Shown: in pieces, positions 13,611-19,863 of the stretch
Position numbering within the stretch: the stretch's first letter is position 1
Layout of the letters: each line of letters begins with the position of its first letter
Source: an uncultured Butyricicoccus sp.
GTDB lineage: Bacteria > Bacillota > Clostridia > Oscillospirales > Butyricicoccaceae
Reading direction: 5' to 3'
Length of the DNA: 19,863 nucleotides
Assembly: GCA_900547195.1 (NCBI GenBank)
Contig: URFQ01000046.1
Location: 1-19,863 of the forward strand
Position numbers and translations under genes: made by a program
Notes under the pieces: model-generated
Told to the model about the DNA's origin: nothing
What the model saw: only the letters and a program-made list of their open reading frames with translations
The model's database searches: none

Positions 13611-15350
13611 ATGCATCAACAATCCATGAGAATACGCCTGTTTCGGTTTTTTTTGGCTTTCGCCCTTATTTCTGCCGCGACGGTTGCAGTCGCGGCATGC
13701 ATCGTGTCCTATCGCCATGTAATGAACATGGCGGTCATGACAAGTGAACAGATCGTAGAAAAAACAGCGAATGAAATTGATAATCTATTGGAGAGTATGC
13801 TGTCCATGTCCCGGATTATCAGCCGGTCGGCCAGTATCCAATCGGCCATGCGTACAGAATATCCACAGTATAAGTCGCAGTTTGGCGACAGGTTTAAACT
13901 GGACGCCTACCTTTCGGAGTTGAACCAGTATGATAGCAACATATTCGCCATGTACTTTTTTGCGAATAATGGTATGGCGGCAAAGTCACAGTATTACTCT
14001 TTTGCGGAAGAGAACGCGATGGACAACCTGTATTGCCGAAAAGCGTTGCAACTGGAACGGACCATTTGGCTACCGCCTGAGCAGGGTTCTCAATTTGCTG
14101 TCACGACGGGGGAGACGCTGCTGACCACAATCACGCCGGTAAGAGAATTGGGGAGCGGAGAGTACCGCGGTATCGTAGTTGTGGAACTGGAGACCGCAAA
14201 GGTCAGCGAATTTTTGAATACAAGGGTCAGTGAGAACGGTTTTTTGTATATACAGGATGCTTATGGGCGGCCCATTATCGGTCCCGCTGATATGTCTGCG
14301 ACACAACTGTACGAAGGGGTGACACAAAATACCTTTGCCTTCTGGCAGGATGCTATATTTCATGATCTGCGGATTGAGCAGCCTGTTTTAGAAACGGGCT
14401 GGAAGCTGGTATGCACGGTGCCAGGCAGAGAGCTGGCGCAAAACGTACTTTTGATCATTAAAATCGTATGTCTGGTTTCGGTCGGCGTTATAGTAATCGC
14501 GCTGTTGCTGGCTTATCGCCTTTCCAAGTATATTGTTTACCCGATTATAAAACTGGATGACAAAATGCGTCTGGTGGGGCAGGGAGACCTGAGTGTATAT
14601 GCCGTACCGGAACGCGACGATGAAATCGGCGCCTTGACCAACCGTTTTAATATGATGCTCAAGACTATCTGTACGCTTATGGATCGTGAGGTGGAAAATC
14701 AGAAGAAGCTTCGCCTGACCGAATTAAAAGCCTTGCAGGCGCAGATCAGGCCGCATTTTCTCTATAATACGCTTGATTCTATTATCTGGATGATTCGGGC
14801 GAAGGATCAGGATGGAGCGGTCCGCATGATAATGGCCCTAACGAAGTTTCTAAAGATCGGGTTGAGCAGCGGGCGGGAGATCATTACAGTGCGGGAGGAA
14901 TTGAACCATGCTGAAAATTACCTGATCATACAGAATATTCGATATAAAGAACAGTTTGTATATGAGGTATGCCTGGAGGAGGAAATCGCTTCCTGTCTGA
15001 TTCCCAAGCTGGTTCTGCAACCGTTGATCGAAAATGCCATTTACCATGGAATGAAGCTCAAGCGCGAGGTCTGCCATTTAAAAATATGGGCGCGGCCTAT
15101 GGAAAAGAATATTGTGATAGATATTATGGACGATGGCGTGGGAATGACAGAAGAGACGGCTGCGAAGCTGCACAATATGCTGCGCTGCGGGAGGGAGCTG
15201 CAGGCGGAGAGCTATGGCGTGGTCAGTGTAAACGAACGGATACGGATTCTGTTTGGAGAACCATACGGTGTGACATTTGAGAGCCGGCAGGGGGAGGGAA
15301 GCTGCTTCCATATCACATTGCCGATGCGCTGGGAGGGGGAAACGGAATGA
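13611..15350 (+). CDS. Sensor histidine kinase, YesM-like
   Basis: A 579-residue membrane kinase of the LytS/YesM class, which partners AraC-type regulators in Firmicutes carbohydrate uptake. Layout: transmembrane helix 1 at about 8-33, an extracytoplasmic sensor region to about 275 (Cache-like by length and position), helix 2 at about 279-301, HAMP to about 354, then the dimerisation region QIRPHFLYNTLDS with phospho-acceptor His382. The ATPase domain has the N box LIENAIYHG (Asn475) and G box DDGVGM from Asp507. GAGAGGGG lies upstream of the start. Its stop overlaps the ATG of the response regulator (ATGA), so the pair is translationally coupled. The signal is probably an extracellular sugar-like ligand, sensed directly or through a binding protein; this is inferred. 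Confidence 0.95.
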   Translation: MHQQSMRIRLFRFFLAFALISAATVAVAACIVSYRHVMNMAVMTSEQIVEKTANEIDNLLESMLSMSRIISRSASIQSAMRTEYPQYKSQFGDRFKLDAYLSELNQYDSNIFAMYFFANNGMAAKSQYYSFAEENAMDNLYCRKALQLERTIWLPPEQGSQFAVTTGETLLTTITPVRELGSGEYRGIVVVELETAKVSEFLNTRVSENGFLYIQDAYGRPIIGPADMSATQLYEGVTQNTFAFWQDAIFHDLRIEQPVLETGWKLVCTVPGRELAQNVLLIIKIVCLVSVGVIVIALLLAYRLSKYIVYPIIKLDDKMRLVGQGDLSVYAVPERDDEIGALTNRFNMMLKTICTLMDREVENQKKLRLTELKALQAQIRPHFLYNTLDSIIWMIRAKDQDGAVRMIMALTKFLKIGLSSGREIITVREELNHAENYLIIQNIRYKEQFVYEVCLEEEIASCLIPKLVLQPLIENAIYHGMKLKREVCHLKIWARPMEKNIVIDIMDDGVGMTEETAAKLHNMLRCGRELQAESYGVVSVNERIRILFGEPYGVTFESRQGEGSCFHITLPMRWEGETE

Positions 15351-16939
15351 AAGTATTGCTGGTAGATGACGAGTATTTGATTCGGGAGGGGCTGCGGGAC
15401 AACGTGCCTTGGGCAGCACATGGAATGGAGGTTGTGGCAACCGCTGAGGACGGGGAACAGGCGTTGGAGCTGGCGCGCCGATATCGCCCGGATCTGCTGA
15501 TCACCGATATTTGTATGTCGTTTATGGATGGGCTGGAATTGGCGGAAAACGTGTTGCGGGAGCAACCGGATACCTTCGTGATATTACTGACCTGTTACGA
15601 TGAATTTAAATATGCCAGACGTGCGATCAAGCTGGGCGTGAAAGACTACATACTCAAGCCGATTGACTTGGACTATATGGAGCGTTTGTTGGACGAGATA
15701 TATGAAAAATTTAAAACAAGGCAGGAAGAGAGCATAAAGCAGGAGCGTGAGGAGCTGCTATCCCGCCTGCTGCACACTGGTGCGGACAGCAGCCTCGGGG
15801 AAGCGGAGGCCGAACAGGCGGGCATATCAGTGGGAAAGTGCTACGCCTGTATTATGATCGATATTCTGGGATACCGGTTTGCATGGGATACCTTTACAGA
15901 ACAGGCGCGGCAGAAATACTTCAGCCGGTTTGCTGCACAGGTAAAAGAATGTGCCGCAGAGTGTATGTTGTTTTATGAGGAGTTTCCGACAGAGGGACGC
16001 GTCCTGATCATTGTCTCAGGGAAGGACGCGCAGCACACGGCCACACATATGCAGGCTGTTTGCAGGGCGCTGCGAGAAGATGTGGATTTAAAGAACGAAT
16101 ATCCGTTCTTCTGTGCTACCGATGGCATATCAGAGGATCTATGGGGGCTACAGGATATGTATTGCCATTGCCAAAAAGTGATGAAGTATGCTTTCATTTA
16201 TGATGAGACAAGTTTTTTGGATTACGCTGAGTTGAAGCGAATCCACCAGGATGACGGGATACAGAACGCTGTGAATATTGCGCGTTTTGTAGATTGCGTG
16301 CGCACCTTTGACAAGAGACTGATCGAACAAAATATCGAGCTTATTGCCGACGGCATACGGGAAAGCGGGAGATATTCAGTCCTGTATGGGCAAATGTTTA
16401 TCGCATCGGTATACAGCCAGGTTGCAAGGGTGCTGAAAGAATTCGGGATTGACTTGTCCGAGGTGCTTGACGATCCTGTAAAGGAATACCACGTGGTCAT
16501 TACGGCAGGCAGCCTGAAAAAACAGATCAGCGGCCTCGGCGGGATGCTGGGACGGGTATGCGACTATGTGCACGGGAAAAGAGGCGCGGTACACCATACA
16601 TTGATCGAAAAGGCGCGGCAGTATATCGAGCAAAATTTTACCGACCATTCTATTTCGCTGCAAAGCGTGTCCGCTTCGGTCAATATGTCGTCATGCTACT
16701 TCAGCATTTTGTTTAAGCAGGAGATCGGGACGTCGTTTATCAACTACCTGACCAATCTGCGCATGGAAAAGGCCAAGCAGCTTTTGCTCTATTCCGATCA
16801 AAAATCATATGAAATCGCTTTAGCTGTTGGATATGAGAACCCCACTTATTTCAGTACGCTCTTCAAGAAAAACACGGGCCTTTCGCCCACAGAGTATCGG
16901 CAAGCACAGGGGGAGGACGGGGGACAGAAAAAATCTTGA
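15347..16939 (+). CDS. Response regulator, YesN-like, with AraC-type DNA-binding domain
   Basis: A 530-residue regulator with an N-terminal receiver (about 1-120): acidic cluster Asp7-Asp8-Glu9, phospho-acceptor Asp54 in LLITDICM, Thr82 and Lys104 in LKP. A long middle region (about 130-410) is typical of YesN-like proteins. Residues about 420-522 form the AraC/XylS double helix-turn-helix, with the familiar YFSILFKQEIG and NPTYFSTLFKKNTGLSPTEYR. It should activate transcription after phosphorylation by the adjacent kinase. The start overlaps the kinase stop by four bases. Its best inferred targets are the ABC transporter that follows 96 bases later and perhaps the cyclase gene. Confidence 0.95.
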   Translation: MKVLLVDDEYLIREGLRDNVPWAAHGMEVVATAEDGEQALELARRYRPDLLITDICMSFMDGLELAENVLREQPDTFVILLTCYDEFKYARRAIKLGVKDYILKPIDLDYMERLLDEIYEKFKTRQEESIKQEREELLSRLLHTGADSSLGEAEAEQAGISVGKCYACIMIDILGYRFAWDTFTEQARQKYFSRFAAQVKECAAECMLFYEEFPTEGRVLIIVSGKDAQHTATHMQAVCRALREDVDLKNEYPFFCATDGISEDLWGLQDMYCHCQKVMKYAFIYDETSFLDYAELKRIHQDDGIQNAVNIARFVDCVRTFDKRLIEQNIELIADGIRESGRYSVLYGQMFIASVYSQVARVLKEFGIDLSEVLDDPVKEYHVVITAGSLKKQISGLGGMLGRVCDYVHGKRGAVHHTLIEKARQYIEQNFTDHSISLQSVSASVNMSSCYFSILFKQEIGTSFINYLTNLRMEKAKQLLLYSDQKSYEIALAVGYENPTYFSTLFKKNTGLSPTEYRQAQGEDGGQKKS

Positions 16940-16960
16940 AAGATCAAAAAAATAAGTTGA

Positions 16961-16989
16961 TTTACTAGTATGGAGACGGCTGGTACAAT
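16961..16989 (+). promoter_or_regulatory. Promoter of the ABC transporter operon
   Basis: TTTACT (16961-16966) and the extended -10 TGGTACAAT (16981-16989, TACAAT at 16984) have a 17-base spacer. The predicted start near 16996 leaves a leader of about 40 bases. The poor -35 suggests dependence on an activator, consistent with the AraC-type regulator just upstream. Confidence 0.6.
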
Positions 16990-17035
16990 AAAACCACACT
17001 CAGAAATGAGAAAACAGAAAACGGGAGGGTTTTGT

Positions 17036-18040
17036 ATGAAAAAGACCAGACTATTCGCAATGCTGCTAGCCGGTGTGCTGCTATGCGGTTCGGGCGCGGG
17101 CTGTTCGACCGATACGGGTAACGCGGACGCACCGAATACGGATGCGGGAGCGGATGGCGGCGAAAACGGGGGGTTGACCGTGGCCTTTTCGCAGTGCGGC
17201 AACCAGAACAACTGGAAAGTCGTACAAACAAACGATATGAAAGAAAAAATTGAAGCAAAGGGTTATAAGTATATTTATACGGACGCGCAGGACGATACCG
17301 CGAAGCAAATGTCTGATATCGAGGATATTATTTCCCAAAAGCCGGATTACCTGATCGTATCCCCGCGCGAATCTGAAGGCCTGACACCAGCGCTGAAGGC
17401 CGCAATGGACGCCGGCATTCCGGTCATCCTAGTCGACCGCGGCATTAATGGCGAGGCTGGCGTGGACTATACGACGCTGAACAGCGCCGATCTTGTATGG
17501 GAGGGACAGACCTGCGCGCAGTATATGAAAGACCAGTTTGGCAATGCGCGCTGCAATGTCGTGGAGCTGAGCGGTACGCCGGGCGCCACCAGTACGATCG
17601 ATCGTAATAAGGGGTTTACGCAAGAGATTGCCAACTATGACAATGTAAAGATTATCGCATCCCAGGTCGGCAATTTTAACCGCGCGGAGTCGCAGAAAGC
17701 GATGGAAAACCTGATCCAGGCCTATGGGGACGAGATCGATGCAGTATTTGCGCACAATGACGATAACGCCATCGGCGCACTGCAGGCGATTAAGGCCGCG
17801 GGGCTCAAACCGGGCGAAGATATTAAAATCTACAGCATGGATGGACAGAAAGACGCGCTGCAGGCCATTATCGACGGGGATATGGAATTGAGCGTGCTCT
17901 GCCAACCACGCTTTGGCGACAGCGTTTTAGCGATCATCGACAAATTGGAAGCGGGCGAAGAAGTGCCCGCATTTGTAAAAAACGAAGGCAAGCTGTACAC
18001 GATTGAAAATGCAGAGAAATGTTTGGAAGAGGCCTATTGA
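17036..18040 (+). CDS. Sugar ABC transporter substrate-binding lipoprotein (RbsB-like)
   Basis: A 334-residue exported binding protein. MKKTRLFAMLLAGVLLCGSG then AGC gives a lipoprotein signal peptide with probable lipidation at Cys23; the -3 residue is Gly rather than the common Leu. A Gly/Asp/Asn-rich linker (24-46) follows. The rest is a periplasmic-binding-protein type 1 fold of the ribose/galactose group: VAFSQCGNQNNW (49-60), PDYLIVSP (103-110) and IPVILVDRGI (128-137). It should capture a monosaccharide or similar ligand (autoinducer-2 and polyols are other family ligands) and deliver it to the permease. The ATG at 17036 has GGGAGGG upstream; an in-frame ATG at 16970 lies upstream of the predicted transcript start. 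An ATPase gene follows after 98 bases. Confidence 0.93.
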   Translation: MKKTRLFAMLLAGVLLCGSGAGCSTDTGNADAPNTDAGADGGENGGLTVAFSQCGNQNNWKVVQTNDMKEKIEAKGYKYIYTDAQDDTAKQMSDIEDIISQKPDYLIVSPRESEGLTPALKAAMDAGIPVILVDRGINGEAGVDYTTLNSADLVWEGQTCAQYMKDQFGNARCNVVELSGTPGATSTIDRNKGFTQEIANYDNVKIIASQVGNFNRAESQKAMENLIQAYGDEIDAVFAHNDDNAIGALQAIKAAGLKPGEDIKIYSMDGQKDALQAIIDGDMELSVLCQPRFGDSVLAIIDKLEAGEEVPAFVKNEGKLYTIENAEKCLEEAY

Positions 18041-18068
18041 TGCATTTGAATGCCTCGAAATAGCGGCA

Positions 18069-18095
18069 GGGAGAGGGACGGAGCGTCCCTCTCCC
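18069..18095 (+). other. Intercistronic hairpin between the binding-protein and ATPase genes
   Basis: GGGAGAGGGACG (18069-18080) pairs perfectly with CGTCCCTCTCCC (18084-18095) around a three-base loop, with no T tract after it. Such hairpins commonly protect the upstream message and keep binding-protein levels above those of the ATPase and permease; that role is inferred here. Confidence 0.7.
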
Positions 18096-18138
18096 GTATG
18101 AATGGGGCAAATATTATAGTAACAGGAGGGGATAGCGG

Positions 18139-19632
18139 ATGGGAAACAACTATTTGCTGGAAATGAGGCAAATTGATAAGCAGTTTCCGGGTGTCCATGC
18201 GCTGGACCATGTAAACTTTCGGGTGCGTGCGGGTGAAATCCATGCGTTGATGGGCGAGAATGGCGCGGGAAAGTCCACTTTAATGAAAGTCCTGACCGGC
18301 CTGTACCGGAAAGATGCGGGCGAGATCGTTTTGGATGGCGAGCAAGTTTCGTTCAACAGCCCACTGGACGCACAGAGGGCGGGTATCAGCACGATCTATC
18401 AGGAGATTAACCTGATTCCCTATTTAAGTATTGCGGAAAACATCCATCTCGGACGGGAGCCGATGAACCGTACAGGAATCAACTGGAAGCGGGTTAACCA
18501 GGGAGCGGAGGAAATACTGCGCGAGATGGGGGTGGAAGCAGATGTAACCCAGCCGCTTTGCAGTTATGGAACAGCGGTGCAGCAGATGGTGGCGATCGCC
18601 CGTGCCATCTCGGTGCAGGCCAAGCTGATCGTAATGGATGAGCCGACCTCGTCCCTGGATGAAAAAGAGGTGGAGATCCTGTTCCGGCAAATGCGTAAGC
18701 TCAAGGAAAAGGGGATTGCGATTATTTTCATCAGCCATCGTTTGGATGAAATATTTGAGATATGCGATATGGTTACGATCCTGAAAGACGGAAAGCTTGT
18801 CAGCGAAAGCCCAGCGGCGGGTCTGAGCAAACTGGAGCTGGTATCCCGCATGATCGGGCGTGATGCGACCGATGTATTGCGGAGAAAGAACAGGATCTAT
18901 CAGGGAAACGGGAAGGCGTCTCTGCTGGAAGTGCAGGGGATTGCAGACAAAGCAAAGCTGCGGGGCGTAAGCCTGCGAATCCGGCCGGGAGAGATAGTGG
19001 GCTTGGCTGGCCTGCTTGGCGCGGGGCGGACCGAGCTTGCCAAGGTGGTTTTTGGAGACAACACGGATTATACAGGGACGTTACTGGTCAACGGGCGGGA
19101 GGCGCGCTGGAAAGCGCCGAGGGATGCAATTGCAAAAGGATTCGCCTATTGCTCGGAGGACCGCAAGGCAGAGGGGATTTTTCCCTATATGTCCGTAAGG
19201 GAGAACATGACGATGGCGATTTTGCCGCGGATCGCGCGCCGCGGGCTGGTAAATGGAAGCCGGCAAAGGGAGATCGTGGATCGGTATATTAAAAGCCTAT
19301 CCATCAAAACGCCGGGGCAGGAGCAGCTGATCCGGAACCTGTCGGGCGGTAACCAGCAGAAAGTGGTTCTCGGGCGCTGGGCGCTAATCGAGCCGGATGT
19401 GATGCTGCTCGATGAGCCGACACGCGGCGTGGATGTCGGTGCCAAGAAAGAAATTTATAAGTTTATGTCTGAGTTCGCCTTACAGGGCAAAGGCATTGTG
19501 ATGGTCTCTTCTGAGCTGTCGGAGATTATCGGGATGAGTGACAGGATTATTGTTTTCCGTGACGGACGGATCGCCGGAGAGCTGACCGCCGCCACTGCCA
19601 TCCAGACTGATTTAATGAAACTTGCGGTGTGA
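18139..19632 (+). CDS. Sugar ABC transporter ATP-binding protein (RbsA/MglA-like, two ATPase domains)
   Basis: A 497-residue protein with two fused ABC ATPase domains, the arrangement of RbsA/MglA in ribose- and galactose-type importers. Domain 1: Walker A GENGAGKST at 39-47, a degenerate signature YGTAVQQM (143-150) and Walker B LIVMDEPT (163-170) with His200. Domain 2: GLLGAGRTE at 291-299, where Arg replaces the Walker A Lys as usual in this family, signature LSGGNQQ at 401-407 and Walker B VMLLDEPTRGVD at 421-432. It powers uptake at the inner face of the membrane. AGGAGGGG precedes the ATG. The permease gene follows 40 bases later. The solute cannot be named from this subunit. Confidence 0.95.
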   Translation: MGNNYLLEMRQIDKQFPGVHALDHVNFRVRAGEIHALMGENGAGKSTLMKVLTGLYRKDAGEIVLDGEQVSFNSPLDAQRAGISTIYQEINLIPYLSIAENIHLGREPMNRTGINWKRVNQGAEEILREMGVEADVTQPLCSYGTAVQQMVAIARAISVQAKLIVMDEPTSSLDEKEVEILFRQMRKLKEKGIAIIFISHRLDEIFEICDMVTILKDGKLVSESPAAGLSKLELVSRMIGRDATDVLRRKNRIYQGNGKASLLEVQGIADKAKLRGVSLRIRPGEIVGLAGLLGAGRTELAKVVFGDNTDYTGTLLVNGREARWKAPRDAIAKGFAYCSEDRKAEGIFPYMSVRENMTMAILPRIARRGLVNGSRQREIVDRYIKSLSIKTPGQEQLIRNLSGGNQQKVVLGRWALIEPDVMLLDEPTRGVDVGAKKEIYKFMSEFALQGKGIVMVSSELSEIIGMSDRIIVFRDGRIAGELTAATAIQTDLMKLAV

Positions 19633-19672
19633 TCTCACCCGCCAACGTATGCATGAATAAAGAGAAGTGACC

Positions 19673-19863
19673 ATGACTACAACAAATACTGCACCCGCAC
19701 CAGGGGTCTCATTTATCGCCCGTAACAAGAAAAACATGCACAAATACGGCATCATTCTGGCGTTCTTTGTGCTGTGTCTGATTGTGGCGGTTGTCGGTGA
19801 AGTTCAGGTCGCCCGCGGCGAATGGACCAATAACTATTTTCTGAGTCAGGACAACATGCTGAT
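19673..19863 (+). CDS. Sugar ABC transporter permease (RbsC-like), 5' part only
   Basis: The first 63 codons of a membrane protein are present before the window ends. The N-terminus (MTTTNTAPAPG...) is followed by a hydrophobic helix at about residues 26-44 and then WTNNYFLSQDNML, the pattern after helix 1 in ribose-type permeases (NFLTxxNLxN). AGAGAAG lies about ten bases upstream of the ATG. Its position after the double ATPase gene supports the call. The frame is open to the edge of the window. Confidence 0.75.
   Translation, partial: MTTTNTAPAPGVSFIARNKKNMHKYGIILAFFVLCLIVAVVGEVQVARGEWTNNYFLSQDNML

Overview
The window looks like a chromosomal segment of an anaerobic Clostridia-type Firmicute. 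The evidence is Firmicutes-style ribosome-binding sites, moderate GC content, a YesM/YesN-type two-component pair, DegV and copper-amine-oxidase-N domain proteins, and a sigma-54 activator of RocR type. An Oscillospirales-like gut bacterium is my guess; the sequence does not settle the species. All convincing genes lie on the plus strand. I see no tRNA, rRNA, CRISPR array, transposase or phage gene.

Layout. (1) 38-3680 is housekeeping: 6-phosphofructokinase (pfkA), a FabG-like short-chain dehydrogenase, a P-loop nucleotide-kinase-like protein, a 63-residue cysteine-rich (zinc-ribbon-like) protein and a DegV-family lipid-binding protein, closed by a strong terminator. (2) 3870-5579 is an exported polysaccharide deacetylase with an N-terminal copper-amine-oxidase-N-like region. 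(3) 5846-12362 is the most interesting block: a PAS/AAA+/Fis sigma-54 activator, then a 728-base gene-free control region, then a BCCT-family transporter, a TIM-barrel isomerase/epimerase-like enzyme and a non-pyrrolysine MttB-family methyltransferase, ended by a perfect 21-bp hairpin. (4) 12801-13538 is a metal-dependent cyclase/formamidase-family hydrolase behind a 438-base regulatory gap. (5) 13611 to the right edge is a YesM/YesN-like sensor kinase and AraC-type response regulator, followed by a ribose/galactose-type ABC importer (lipoprotein, double ATPase, permease cut by the window edge).

How it fits together. The control region before the transporter holds a consensus -24/-12 (sigma-54) promoter and three exact copies of a 15-bp palindrome, GCAAA-N5-TTTGC. 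Their centres lie about 199 and 43 bp apart, close to whole helical turns. I infer that these are the enhancer sites of the activator encoded just upstream. A ligand-sensing activator would thus switch on uptake (BCCT), a TIM-barrel enzyme and an MttB-type demethylase, as one inducible pathway for a methylated, probably quaternary-ammonium, compound. Two features are unusual: no corrinoid protein or reactivase is encoded nearby, and the BCCT transporter lacks two of the four aromatic residues expected in its substrate box, so the substrate may not be a classical betaine. The right-hand module is a separate sensed uptake system, probably for a sugar or sugar-like solute.
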